From Polynucleobacter sp. MWH-Svant-W18 (GTDB lineage: Bacteria > Pseudomonadota > Gammaproteobacteria > Burkholderiales > Burkholderiaceae), in the NCBI RefSeq assembly GCF_018687495.1, contig NZ_CP061293.1, positions 496,001-560,000 on the forward strand: DNA of 64,000 nucleotides, in the 5' to 3' direction. A program made the position numbers and the translations under genes. Shown piece by piece: positions 44,188-53,328 of the stretch. Position 1 is the stretch's first letter, and every line of letters begins with the position of its first letter. The notes under the pieces were generated by a model. The model saw only the letters and a list, made by a program, of their open reading frames with translations, did no database searches and was not told where the DNA came from.

Positions 44188-46278
44188 ATGAGTCAAAAAT
44201 TAGTTTGTAACTGCAATGGCACTATGCCTCTAGATCAAAAGGCTTTGGGTGTTCCAGTACACCAATCTTTGTGTAGGCAAGAGGTCGGCTCATTTTTAAA
44301 AGCACTAGATGGCGCGGATTCTATTGTTGTCGCCTGTACACAAGAAGGTGCTTTATTTACTGAGTTGGCAGAACAATCAGAGAAACCATTGGTAGCACCC
44401 TTACGTTTTGTCAACATTCGTGAGGTAGCCGGTTGGACTCAAGAAGCGAAATCTTCAGGACCGAAGATAGCTGCTTTACTTGCTTTAGCCGATATGGCTG
44501 AGGCTGAACCCGTACCTGTAGTGAATTATGAAAGCCAGGGTAGGTTACTCATTATTGGGGCAGGCTCTCAAGCTCTGCCTTGGGCAGAAAAGCTGAGCCA
44601 ATCCTTAGATGTATCGGTTTTATGCACAGAGCCTGGGGACCTTCCTTTGGCGCGAAGCTATCCGATTTATAGCGGCGAGGTGACAAAGTTAGATGGTTAT
44701 CTTGGGAATTTCCTAGTTGCTTGGGATTTACAAAATCCCATCGATCCAGAGATGTGTACTCGTTGTGGCGCATGCGTGGTGGCGTGCCCAGAAAATGCAA
44801 TCAATCTTTCTTATCAAATCGACCTTGATAAATGCCAGTCTCACCGCGCTTGTGTCACAGCATGTGCAAGTATTGGCGCTATTTCTTTTGAGCGTACTGA
44901 ACGGGCACGTGATGCTGAATTTGATTTGATACTCGATTTGCGTACAAACCCCAAAATGCGCATGAGTCAGACTCCAAAGGGGTATTTTGCTCCAGGTAAT
45001 GATCCGCTTGAGCAGGCTTTACTAGTAAATCAATTGGTAGAGATGGTTGGCGAATTTGAGAAGCCAAAATATTTTATTTATCAGGACAAGATCTGTGCTC
45101 ATGGCCGTAACGGTAAAGTGGGTTGCAGCGCTTGTATTGATGTTTGCTCTACTGGTGCTATTGCTTCAATATTTAAGAACGGTCAAGGTAGTGTTGAGGT
45201 CAATCCCAACCTGTGTATGGGTTGTGGGGCATGCGCAACCGTTTGTCCATCAGGAGCGATGCGCTATAACTACCCCAGCGTATCGCATCAAGGTAAAGAG
45301 TTAAAAAACCTAGCCAGTGTATTTAGTGCTGAGGCCAAGAAACTTCACCTCACCACTGCACCTAGTTTACTTTTGCATACTTTGACAGCGGGCACTCAGA
45401 TGATTGATGCCCTTGGCCGATCTGCGCATGTCATGCCAAAGCAATTTGAAGGCTTGCCTGCATTTGTGATTCCATACGCCATTGAACACATCGCATCCAC
45501 AGGGTTGGATTTATGGCTGGGTGCACTTAGTTATGGCTTCTCTGAGGTAGTGCTCTTATTAAGTGGCGATGAAGATCCGGCTTACCGCTTGGCACTGGAG
45601 GAGCAATCCCAATTAGCCAATGCCATCTTGCAGGCTTATGGCTTTGATGATCGGGTTCATCTGGTGATGGCAAATTCTGTAGATGACTTGCAAACCGTTT
45701 CAAATGCAATGGGTTCACTGCGCCAGCGAGGTGCTTTGAAGGCGATTTGTACTCCAGCTAGCTTTGGCTTGTCTGATCAAAAACGGGAGGCTCTAGAAGC
45801 GGTTTTGGAACATCTAGAAAAACAGGCTAAGACAACATTGCCAGAAGCAGGAGCGCCACTTCCAAAAACTTCATTGCTCGGTGGTCTCGCGATGAATGCG
45901 GAATCTTGCACTTTATGTATGTCTTGTGTAAGTAGTTGTCCTGAGGGTGCACTCTTGGATAACCCTGATGAGCCGATCCTGTCTTTTATTGAAAAGCAAT
46001 GCGTGCAATGTGGCATCTGCGTACAAACTTGTCCTGAGCAGGCTTTAGCCTTAGATCCACGTTTACGCAAAGTAGAGCAACGCAAACAAAAGGCTGTGTT
46101 GAATGAGGCCCAAGCGTTTCATTGCATTAGTTGCGGTAAACCATTTGGGACCTCAAAGATGATTGATCTGATGCTTGCTAAGCTAGGCGCTCATGGTGCT
46201 TTTGCAGGGGCGGCGATGGATAGACTCAAGATGTGTGGTGATTGTCGAGTGGTAGATATGGTGAAGAAAGAAACATGA
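44188..46278 (+). CDS. Poly-ferredoxin-like 4Fe-4S protein of the formate dehydrogenase locus
   Basis: The 696-residue cytoplasmic protein carries many ferredoxin-type cluster motifs: CTRCGACVVACP, CQSHRACVTAC, CAHGRNGKVGCSACIDVC, CMGCGACATVCP, CTLCMSCVSSCP, CVQCGICVQTCP and a C-terminal CISCG plus CGDCR pair. At least five 4Fe-4S clusters can be expected. An N-terminal CNCNGTM segment and a Rossmann-like LLIIGAGSQALPWA stretch are also present. It may pass electrons during cofactor assembly or sulfur transfer. It overlaps the TorD-like gene by four bases. Confidence 0.87.
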   Translation: MSQKLVCNCNGTMPLDQKALGVPVHQSLCRQEVGSFLKALDGADSIVVACTQEGALFTELAEQSEKPLVAPLRFVNIREVAGWTQEAKSSGPKIAALLALADMAEAEPVPVVNYESQGRLLIIGAGSQALPWAEKLSQSLDVSVLCTEPGDLPLARSYPIYSGEVTKLDGYLGNFLVAWDLQNPIDPEMCTRCGACVVACPENAINLSYQIDLDKCQSHRACVTACASIGAISFERTERARDAEFDLILDLRTNPKMRMSQTPKGYFAPGNDPLEQALLVNQLVEMVGEFEKPKYFIYQDKICAHGRNGKVGCSACIDVCSTGAIASIFKNGQGSVEVNPNLCMGCGACATVCPSGAMRYNYPSVSHQGKELKNLASVFSAEAKKLHLTTAPSLLLHTLTAGTQMIDALGRSAHVMPKQFEGLPAFVIPYAIEHIASTGLDLWLGALSYGFSEVVLLLSGDEDPAYRLALEEQSQLANAILQAYGFDDRVHLVMANSVDDLQTVSNAMGSLRQRGALKAICTPASFGLSDQKREALEAVLEHLEKQAKTTLPEAGAPLPKTSLLGGLAMNAESCTLCMSCVSSCPEGALLDNPDEPILSFIEKQCVQCGICVQTCPEQALALDPRLRKVEQRKQKAVLNEAQAFHCISCGKPFGTSKMIDLMLAKLGAHGAFAGAAMDRLKMCGDCRVVDMVKKET

Positions 46279-46919
46279 CAGACTCAACTAATGCAAAAGA
46301 AAATTCAGTAACTGAAGTGGGTGAGGTGGGTTTGCCGGAGGATCTAGCAAGAGCAGATCTATATGGATTGATTGCCAGATTGTTTCATTTGCCGCCAGAT
46401 CAAACGCTTCTAGATCAAATTGCTGCCACTGCTGATCAGCAAGATGCAGCCGACAGCGCTCCTTTGGCGAAAGCTTGGATGGATCTTGTCGAGGTGGCCA
46501 AAAATAACCCCGCCAAAGCCTGGCACGATGAATTCGACCTCAACTTCGTTAGTGTGGGTAAGCCGAATGTGGTGCTTAATGGATCTTTTTATATGGCAGG
46601 ACACTTGAATGAGCGGCCATTAGTCAATATTCGGAGGGCGCTTGAGGAATTTGGTCTTGAGGCCTCAGAAGAAGTGACTGAGACCGAAGACCATATCTCA
46701 GCCTTGTGTGAAGTGATGCGCTATCTCATTGCTGGAGATGACGTGGAGGTATCAAACCTTACTAACCAAAGGGTTTTTTTCAATGAGCATATTCGCCCTT
46801 GGTATGACGATCTTTGTAATGCAATTGAAGATATTCCAGAGATGCATCTCTACCGCCCAATTGCCGTTTTAACAAGAGAATTCATGGCAATCGAAGGGCA
46901 AAGTTTTGACATGATTTAA
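46275..46919 (+). CDS. TorD/DmsD-family molybdoenzyme chaperone
   Basis: The 214-residue helical protein (start MTDSTNAKENSVTEV; ATG overlaps the previous TGA) has ARADLYGLIARLFHLPPDQ and EDHISALCEVMRYLIAGDD, the TorD-family landmarks. Such chaperones bind the Tat signal peptide of the molybdo- or tungsto-enzyme and hold it until the cofactor is loaded. The partner should be FdhA, three genes on. Confidence 0.87.
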   Translation: MTDSTNAKENSVTEVGEVGLPEDLARADLYGLIARLFHLPPDQTLLDQIAATADQQDAADSAPLAKAWMDLVEVAKNNPAKAWHDEFDLNFVSVGKPNVVLNGSFYMAGHLNERPLVNIRRALEEFGLEASEEVTETEDHISALCEVMRYLIAGDDVEVSNLTNQRVFFNEHIRPWYDDLCNAIEDIPEMHLYRPIAVLTREFMAIEGQSFDMI

Positions 46920-46996
46920 TGTTGCGGCGCAATATTAAATATCGATAATTGCATAGTGTTACACCTATATGTCAAAAGTGCGAATTCCTATTACAC

Positions 46997-47010
46997 TTGA
47001 CGAAGATCAA
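46997..47010. promoter_or_regulatory. FNR/ANR-like palindrome before the Tat gene
   Basis: TTGAC-GAAG-ATCAA differs from the TTGAT-N4-ATCAA consensus by one base. It lies 24 bases before the start of the small Tat gene, which is too close for a normal activator of that gene, so it may repress, serve fdhA farther on, or be chance. Confidence 0.3.
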
Positions 47011-47033
47011 GAATAATTTATTAGGAGCAAGCC

Positions 47034-47255
47034 ATGAGCACTAAATCCAAAGCTGCTTTAAGCGAAGAGAACAAGCCGTCACGCCGCAAGTTTTTTGTAG
47101 GCGCAGGTGCCGCAGTCGGTGCTGTTGCCGTCGCTTCACAAACTTCCATTGGTAAAGCTGTGATTCAAGAGATTGGCAGCACTGTAAAGAGCAAGGCTGA
47201 TGGGCAATCTATTACAGCCCATATGCGTAAATATTACGAAAGCACCATGATTTAA
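47034..47255 (+). CDS. Small twin-arginine protein of the formate dehydrogenase locus
   Basis: The 73-residue product has a Tat-type signal (SRRKFFVGAGAAVGAVAVASQT) and a short C-terminal part ending HMRKYYESTMI. Small Tat proteins of this kind are regular members of formate dehydrogenase loci and are probably exported with, or anchor, the catalytic subunit. TTAGGAGCAAG precedes the ATG. Confidence 0.86.
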   Translation: MSTKSKAALSEENKPSRRKFFVGAGAAVGAVAVASQTSIGKAVIQEIGSTVKSKADGQSITAHMRKYYESTMI

Positions 47256-47311
47256 CTGTTGCTACATTGATAAAAAACTAAATAGATAAAAAACTTTCTC
47301 AGGGACAACAT

Positions 47312-50290
47312 ATGAGTCTGACTCGTAAATCAAATACCCCACAAAGCAGTCGTTCCGCAACACGCCTGATTGGTAGTTTGTCACGCGGCTTAAAAGCTGC
47401 CGTGCCTACCATGGACCGTCGCACGTTCTTAAAGCGTTCTGGTGTTGGTGTTGGTGCAGGTATTGCTGCTAGCCAATTAAGTTTGGTGCAAAAAGCATCG
47501 GCTGAGCCAAGCAAGGCAATGCTTGATGGCAAGGGCAAGATTGAAGTTAAACGATCGATTTGTACTCACTGTTCAGTGGGTTGCGCGGTTGATGCCACTG
47601 TTGAGAATGGTGTTTGGGTTCGTCAAGACCCGGTGTTCGACTCTCCAATTAATATGGGCGCTCATTGTGCCAAGGGTGCTGCTTTGCGTGAGCATGGTCA
47701 TGGAGACTATCGTTTGCGCTACCCAATGAAGTTGGTCGATGGCAAGTACCAGCGTATTTCTTGGGATCAAGCTCTCACTGAAATTACTGCTCAGATGAAG
47801 AGCATACGAGAGAAATACTCTCCGGATGCGATGTTCTTTATCGGATCATCAAAACACAACAATGAACAGGCCTACTTGCTCCGTAAGTGGGTCTCTTTCT
47901 TTGGAACAAACAATACAGACCATCAGGCTCGTATTTGTCACTCAACTACAGTGGCCGGTGTAGCAAACACCTGGGGCTATGGTGCGATGACCAATAGCTA
48001 TAACGACATGATGAATGCTAAGGCAGCTTTGTACATTGGCTCCAATGCTGCTGAAGCTCACCCAGTTTCCATGTTGATGTTATTGCATGCAAAAGAGAAT
48101 GGTTGCAAAGTGATTGTGGTGGATCCACGTTACACCCGCACTGCTGCGAAGTCAGACCAGTACGTGCGTATCCGCTCAGGAACTGATATTCCTTTCTTGT
48201 TTGGCGTGCTTTATCACATCTTTAAAAATGGTTGGGAAGATAAGAAGTACATCAATGACCGTGTTTATGGCATGGAAGAGATTCGCAAAGAAGTCATGGA
48301 GAAGTGGACTCCTGCTGCTGTTGAAGAGGCTTGCGGCGTTCCAGAGGCACAGGTTTATCAAGTAGCAAAAACCATGGCCATGAATCGTCCGAGCACGGTT
48401 GTGTGGTGTATGGGTCAAACCCAGCACACCATCGGTAATGCCATGGTTCGTGCATCGTGCATCTTGCAGCTGGCTTTGGGCAACGTTGGTAAGTCTGGCG
48501 GCGGTACGAATATTTTCCGTGGTCACGATAACGTTCAAGGAGCGACTGACGTTGGTCCTAACCCAGACTCGTTGCCTGGTTACTATGGTTTAGCGGCGGG
48601 TTCATGGAAACACTTTGCAACAGTTTGGGGTGTTGACTACGAGTGGATTAAAGGTCGTTATGCACCAGACATGATGGAGAAATCTGGTACGACAGTATCT
48701 CGTTGGGTTGATGCTGTCCTCGAAAAGAACGACATGATTGATCAGCAGACTAACGTTAAAGGTTTGTTCTTCTGGGGTCATGCGCCTAACTCACAAACTC
48801 GTGGCCTCGATATGAAGCGTGCGATGGATAAGTTGGATCTCTTAGTGGTTGTAGACCCATATCCAAGTGCAACTGCGGCAATGGCAGCGATGCCCCCAGC
48901 AGAAGGTCAATCCGTTAATAAGAATCGCAACGTTTATTTATTACCCGCAGCTACGCAGTTTGAAACTTGTGGAACAGCAACCGCATCTAACCGCTCGTTG
49001 CAGTGGCGCGAAAAAGTCATCGATCCATTATTTGAATCTGTCCCTGACCATGTGATCATGCAAGCGTTTGCAGACCGCCTTGGTTTTGGCCAAGAGCTGT
49101 CTTTGAATTACAAGATGTTGAGCTCTAAGTTCGCTGGCAAGCAGTGGAGAGAGCCACAAATTGAAGACATCTTGCGCGAGATTAATCGCTCTTGCTGGAC
49201 CATTGGTTATACCGGTCAAACTCCTGAGCGCTTGAAGGCGCACATGAGAATGGTTGCGACATTCGATCCGAAGACACTGAAGTCCCGTGGAGGCGTTGAT
49301 CCAGTAACTGGTTATGACACCACAGGCGACTACTATGGATTGCCTTGGCCTTGCTATGGAACAGCGGCAATTAAGCATCCTGGTTCACCAAACCTCTATG
49401 ACACGAGCAAGAGTGTCATGGAAGGCGGCGGTAACTTCCGTGCCAACTTTGGTGTTGAGCGTGACGGAGTGAGTTTGCTGGCTGCTGACGGCTCTTGCTC
49501 TAAGGGTGCTGCGATCACTACTGGTTACCCAGAGTTTGATCATGTATTTATGAAGAAGCTGGGTTGGTGGGATCAGTTGACTGACGATGAGAAAAAACTC
49601 GCTGAAGGTAAAAACTGGAAGACTGACTTGTCTGGCGGTATTCAGCGGGTTGTGATGAAAAATGGTTGTCATCCTTTTGGTAACGCTAAAGCGCGTGCGA
49701 TTGTGTGGAACTTTCCTGATCCAATTCCAATTCACCGTGAAGCCCTTTACAGTACCAACGCACCAATGATGCGTAAGTACCCGACCATTGACGACAAGAA
49801 AAATTTCTGGCGTCTACCAACTCTGTATAAGACTGTTCAAAATCAGAACTTGAATAACAAGTTGTATGAGAAGTTCCCAATTATTTTGACCTCAGGTCGT
49901 TTGGTTGAGTATGAGGGTGGTGGAGACGAAACCCGGTCTAACCCATGGTTGGCTGAGTTGCAACAAGAAAACTTTGTCGAAATTAATCCTAAAGCGGCTG
50001 CAGATCGCGGTATTAAGAACTGGGATTACGTTTGGGTGAAGTCACCTACAGGTGCCAAGATCAAAGTGCGCGCATTGGTGACTGAACGCGTAGATCAAGG
50101 AACTGCTTTTGTGCCATTCCACTTCGCTGGTTGGTGGCAGGGTGAGGATATTCGTAAGTACTACCCAGAGGGTGCTGCACCAGTAGTACAGGGTGAGGCG
50201 GTCAATACGGCCACTACTTATGGTTATGACATGGTCACAATGATGCAAGAGACCAAGACCACCATGTGCCAAATCGAAAAATTTGCCTAA
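47312..50290 (+). CDS. fdhA: Formate dehydrogenase catalytic subunit (molybdopterin/tungstopterin)
   Basis: The 992-residue enzyme oxidises formate to CO2 in the periplasm. A long N-terminal region with the Tat motif DRRTFLKR (residues 35-42) is followed by a 4Fe-4S site (Cys84, Cys87, Cys91, Cys119) and the bis-MGD domains. The metal ligand is Cys209 (ARICHSTT) encoded by TGT, so the enzyme does not need selenocysteine. GHAPNSQTRG and SGRLVEYEGGGDETRSNPW lie in cofactor-binding regions. Next come FdhB and FdhC, completing a respiratory, quinone-linked enzyme. Confidence 0.95.
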   Translation: MSLTRKSNTPQSSRSATRLIGSLSRGLKAAVPTMDRRTFLKRSGVGVGAGIAASQLSLVQKASAEPSKAMLDGKGKIEVKRSICTHCSVGCAVDATVENGVWVRQDPVFDSPINMGAHCAKGAALREHGHGDYRLRYPMKLVDGKYQRISWDQALTEITAQMKSIREKYSPDAMFFIGSSKHNNEQAYLLRKWVSFFGTNNTDHQARICHSTTVAGVANTWGYGAMTNSYNDMMNAKAALYIGSNAAEAHPVSMLMLLHAKENGCKVIVVDPRYTRTAAKSDQYVRIRSGTDIPFLFGVLYHIFKNGWEDKKYINDRVYGMEEIRKEVMEKWTPAAVEEACGVPEAQVYQVAKTMAMNRPSTVVWCMGQTQHTIGNAMVRASCILQLALGNVGKSGGGTNIFRGHDNVQGATDVGPNPDSLPGYYGLAAGSWKHFATVWGVDYEWIKGRYAPDMMEKSGTTVSRWVDAVLEKNDMIDQQTNVKGLFFWGHAPNSQTRGLDMKRAMDKLDLLVVVDPYPSATAAMAAMPPAEGQSVNKNRNVYLLPAATQFETCGTATASNRSLQWREKVIDPLFESVPDHVIMQAFADRLGFGQELSLNYKMLSSKFAGKQWREPQIEDILREINRSCWTIGYTGQTPERLKAHMRMVATFDPKTLKSRGGVDPVTGYDTTGDYYGLPWPCYGTAAIKHPGSPNLYDTSKSVMEGGGNFRANFGVERDGVSLLAADGSCSKGAAITTGYPEFDHVFMKKLGWWDQLTDDEKKLAEGKNWKTDLSGGIQRVVMKNGCHPFGNAKARAIVWNFPDPIPIHREALYSTNAPMMRKYPTIDDKKNFWRLPTLYKTVQNQNLNNKLYEKFPIILTSGRLVEYEGGGDETRSNPWLAELQQENFVEINPKAAADRGIKNWDYVWVKSPTGAKIKVRALVTERVDQGTAFVPFHFAGWWQGEDIRKYYPEGAAPVVQGEAVNTATTYGYDMVTMMQETKTTMCQIEKFA

Positions 50291-50317
50291 GTTAAAAAAT
50301 AAAGTCAGGAGAACACA

Positions 50318-50974
50318 ATGGCAAGAATGAAATTTATCTGCGACACAGAGCGATGCATTGAATGCAATGGCTGTGTCACTGCTTGTAAAAATGATAATGA
50401 AGTGCCTTGGGGCGTGAACCGCCGCCGCGTTGTTACGGTAAATGACGGCATCATTGGTCAAGAAAAATCTGTTTCAGTAGCTTGCATGCACTGTACAGAT
50501 GCGCCTTGCATGGCCGTATGTCCAGTAGACTGCTTTTATCGTACCGATGAAGGTGTAGTTCTGCATGACAAAGATATTTGTATCGGTTGTGGCTATTGCT
50601 CCTTAGCTTGCCCATTTGGTGCGCCTCAGTTCCAGAGTAAAGGAGCATTTGGCTCACGTAGCAAAATGGATAAGTGCACATTCTGTAGCGGTGGCCCTGA
50701 AGAGAATGGTAGCGTTGCTGAGTTCGAAAAGTATGGTCGTAACCGTTTGGCAGAAGGTAAGTTACCTTTGTGCGCAGAGATGTGTTCAACCAAGGCGTTG
50801 ATTGGTGGTGATAGCGATATTATTTCCAGCATCTTTAATAATCGTGTAGCTACTCGTGAGAAAAACGGCAAGTATCCTGGCTCCAAAGCATTTGGCTGGA
50901 ATACTGCTTACGGCGGACCTGATACTCCAGCGCCGACCCCAACGCCTGCTGCAAAAATTCCAGGAGCTCAATAA
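50318..50974 (+). CDS. fdhB: Formate dehydrogenase iron-sulfur subunit
   Basis: The 218-residue protein carries four 4Fe-4S motif groups, starting CDTERCIECNGCVTACKND and including CMHCTDAPCMAVCPVDC and CIGCGYCSLACPFG. It passes electrons from FdhA to the cytochrome b subunit FdhC. It has no signal of its own and would be exported as a complex with FdhA. The C-terminal 15 residues are Pro/Ala-rich. Its stop overlaps the following lipoprotein start (TAATG). Confidence 0.95.
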   Translation: MARMKFICDTERCIECNGCVTACKNDNEVPWGVNRRRVVTVNDGIIGQEKSVSVACMHCTDAPCMAVCPVDCFYRTDEGVVLHDKDICIGCGYCSLACPFGAPQFQSKGAFGSRSKMDKCTFCSGGPEENGSVAEFEKYGRNRLAEGKLPLCAEMCSTKALIGGDSDIISSIFNNRVATREKNGKYPGSKAFGWNTAYGGPDTPAPTPTPAAKIPGAQ

Positions 50975-51213
50975 TGAAACTGACTTTCAAAACCTTGGGT
51001 TTATGTTTTGCAGCAGTCGCTTTGTTGGCTGCGTGCTCTGAGCCTCCAGAAATTGCAGCTAAAAAAGCCAAGCGTCCTGACGTTGCTCCTTATATGGGCG
51101 CAAACAATGGCTTTATGACAAAAAATTGGACGCCTGGAAATCAGGCAAGCTGGACTGAATCGATTGATAAGCGCAATCAAGGTCAGAACGAATACAGTCG
51201 TATTAAGAATTAA
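50974..51213 (+). CDS. Small lipoprotein of the formate dehydrogenase locus
   Basis: The 79-residue product has a lipobox (LAAC, Cys21) and a mature part with DVAPYMGANNGFMTKNWTPG and QGQNEYSRIKN. It overlaps fdhB by one base, so it is made together with the enzyme. Its role is unknown; it may anchor or stabilise the complex at the periplasmic side. Confidence 0.8.
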   Translation: MKLTFKTLGLCFAAVALLAACSEPPEIAAKKAKRPDVAPYMGANNGFMTKNWTPGNQASWTESIDKRNQGQNEYSRIKN

Positions 51214-51256
51214 CTAAACAATAATAAATAAAACGAAAACGTTTAAGGACATGTGT

Positions 51257-52312
51257 ATGAAACGATCATTCTCTAAAGTTCTACGCACTTTGGTAGTGGC
51301 GGCTGGGTTGTCACTCACATTAGCTAGTGGAATGAGCTTTGCTGAGCGTGCGCCGATGGCACCCCTACCTTCCCCAAGTGGAGTAGACGTGCCTCCTAGA
51401 TCAGTGCCTGCCGATCCCAGCGCTTTAGCGAATGGTACTCAGGCTCAGTCCCAGCCTGCCAATCCTTCCATCTTTATTGCACCAAATAGTGATCCACAAA
51501 ACTATGTGAGCATCCCAGATAAACAGGCAGGTGTTTTGATTCAGCGCGCTGGTCAAGAGTGGCGTGTGATTCGTAACGGCATTATTACTGTTTACGGTGG
51601 TTGGCTATTGGCAATTGCTTTCTTTGGCATTGTTGCGATGTACACCCTAAAAGGTTCTATTAAGTTGCACGAGCCATTGTCAGGTATCAAAGTGAAGCGT
51701 TTTAGCGCCTTTGATCGCTTTACTCACTGGGCAATGGCTTTTAGTTTCTTGGCCCTTGCGTTTACAGGCTTGATGATTTTGTACGGCAAATACTTTGCGA
51801 TGCCGCTCATGGGTGGTGTCGCCTATGGTTCATTCCTCATGGTTTGCAAAAATATTCATAATTTCACTGGCCCACTATTTACTTTGAGCATTGTGATTTT
51901 CTTCTTACTCTTTGCTGGTAAAAATATTCCTGAAAAGGGCGATTTAAATTGGCTCCTAACCTTTGGTGGGATGCTTAGCGGTAAGCATGTGCCTGCTGGG
52001 TTTTTCAATATGGGTGAAAAGTTCTGGTTCTGGTTTGGTATGACCTTCCTAGGTTTGATAATTTCAGCTTCAGGCTTTGTACTCGACATGATTGTGCCGT
52101 TTATGCAAATGGAATATTTACGTGGCACGATGCAAATTGCGAACGTAATTCATAGCACTGCTGCAATCCTGATGACGACGATGGCTATGGGCCATATCTA
52201 CATCGGTACGATTGGTATGCAGGGCTCAATTGATGGTATGAAGACTGGTTATGTCGATGCAACATGGGCTAAAGAGCACCATGAGCTCTGGTACGACAAA
52301 CTCAATAAATAA
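51257..52312 (+). CDS. fdhC: Formate dehydrogenase cytochrome b subunit
   Basis: The 351-residue membrane subunit anchors the complex and reduces quinone. An N-terminal signal-like helix (to about SFAERAP) and a Pro-rich periplasmic stretch precede four or five transmembrane helices with heme-ligand histidines in FDRFTHWAMAFSF, NIHNFTGPL and ANVIHSTAAILM. I chose the ATG at 51257, seven bases after AAGGA; the ATG at 51251 is too close to it. Confidence 0.92.
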   Translation: MKRSFSKVLRTLVVAAGLSLTLASGMSFAERAPMAPLPSPSGVDVPPRSVPADPSALANGTQAQSQPANPSIFIAPNSDPQNYVSIPDKQAGVLIQRAGQEWRVIRNGIITVYGGWLLAIAFFGIVAMYTLKGSIKLHEPLSGIKVKRFSAFDRFTHWAMAFSFLALAFTGLMILYGKYFAMPLMGGVAYGSFLMVCKNIHNFTGPLFTLSIVIFFLLFAGKNIPEKGDLNWLLTFGGMLSGKHVPAGFFNMGEKFWFWFGMTFLGLIISASGFVLDMIVPFMQMEYLRGTMQIANVIHSTAAILMTTMAMGHIYIGTIGMQGSIDGMKTGYVDATWAKEHHELWYDKLNK

Positions 52313-52321
52313 GGACAAGCC

Positions 52322-52612
52322 ATGAAAAAGATCATTGCTTTTACACTCTGCGCATTTGCTTCGGCCGCAGTTTTCGCAACCTTGCCGCCATTGAGTTCTG
52401 AGGCGCAAGAAGCTGCTAATTTGGCAAAAGCCAAAACGGCATATGGCGATAAAGTGGGCGCCTACAAGTTATGTTTAGCGCAAAATAAAGTTGCCGATCA
52501 ATATCGGGTTCCCGGAACGGCTGCTCCAGCCGCTTGTACTGCGCCGCCACCATTTGTACCGCCAGTTGCTGCTGCTCAAGCTGCACCCGCAGCTCCAACC
52601 GCTGCGAAGTAA
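52322..52612 (+). CDS. Small exported Ala/Pro-rich protein
   Basis: The 96-residue product has a signal peptide (MKKIIAFTLCAFASAAVFA) and a mature part containing two Cys (YKLCLAQNKV, PAACTAPPPF), then an Ala/Pro-rich tail. It follows fdhC by nine bases with AAGGACAAG before the ATG, so it belongs to the operon. Function unknown. Confidence 0.75.
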   Translation: MKKIIAFTLCAFASAAVFATLPPLSSEAQEAANLAKAKTAYGDKVGAYKLCLAQNKVADQYRVPGTAAPAACTAPPPFVPPVAAAQAAPAAPTAAK

Positions 52613-52620
52613 TAGCGAAG

Positions 52621-53328
52621 CTAGCCGTTTAATAATTCTTGATGTAGGAAGCGTTTAGCGGCTTGTGTTTGCGGATCAGAAAAGAAGGGGCCTACGGGTC
52701 CCTTTTCTTTTATTTCGCCCTGATCAATAAAGATGATGTGCTGTGCAAGTCTTTGTACTTGAGCAAGTTGGTGCGAAGAAAAAATGACATCCGATCCCTG
52801 GTGATTAAATTGACGAATCATATCTTCTACTTGTTCAGTGGCATTTGGATCAAGGTTGGCTGTTGGCTCATCTAGTAAAACTAAGTTGGGCCTTTGTAAG
52901 ATGGCCCTTGCCAGACAAAGCTTTTGTCTTTCACCGGCAGAGAGTTTGTGTGCGGGGCTGTCTTGTAGTTGTCCAAGTCCAACTTGGCGAATGACTTTAT
53001 CAATATCAGCTTCCGTAATGCTGCTATCTGCATCACGCACGATGGCCAGATTGGTTTTAGTTGATGCTTTAATTAATGGAGTGTGATGTAAAACTAAGGC
53101 AGTTTTGCGAGTAAATGAAAAGCTGACCGTGCCAGTGTCTGGTTTGATTAGCCCATCTAATAGCTTGAGAAGAGTGGTTTTGCCCGCTCCATTGGGGCCG
53201 ATGCAAGCAGTGATCCGGTCGGCTGGAATGAGGGCGTGGGGGATATTGAGAATCACTCGGCCATTGCTTTGGACGGTGACATCTCGAAGTTCAATGGAGC
53301 GCTCAAATGAATTGCTTGAATTAGCCAT
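52621..53328 (-). CDS. tupC: Tungstate-type ABC transporter ATPase
   Basis: The 235-residue protein has Walker A GPNGAGKTTLLKLL, the signature LSAGERQKLCLARAI and Walker B LVLLDEPTANLD. It overlaps the permease gene by eight bases. Tungstate importers of the Tup type often sit near tungsten-using formate dehydrogenases, which is the case here; molybdate is the alternative. Confidence 0.82.
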   Translation of the reverse strand: MANSSNSFERSIELRDVTVQSNGRVILNIPHALIPADRITACIGPNGAGKTTLLKLLDGLIKPDTGTVSFSFTRKTALVLHHTPLIKASTKTNLAIVRDADSSITEADIDKVIRQVGLGQLQDSPAHKLSAGERQKLCLARAILQRPNLVLLDEPTANLDPNATEQVEDMIRQFNHQGSDVIFSSHQLAQVQRLAQHIIFIDQGEIKEKGPVGPFFSDPQTQAAKRFLHQELLNG

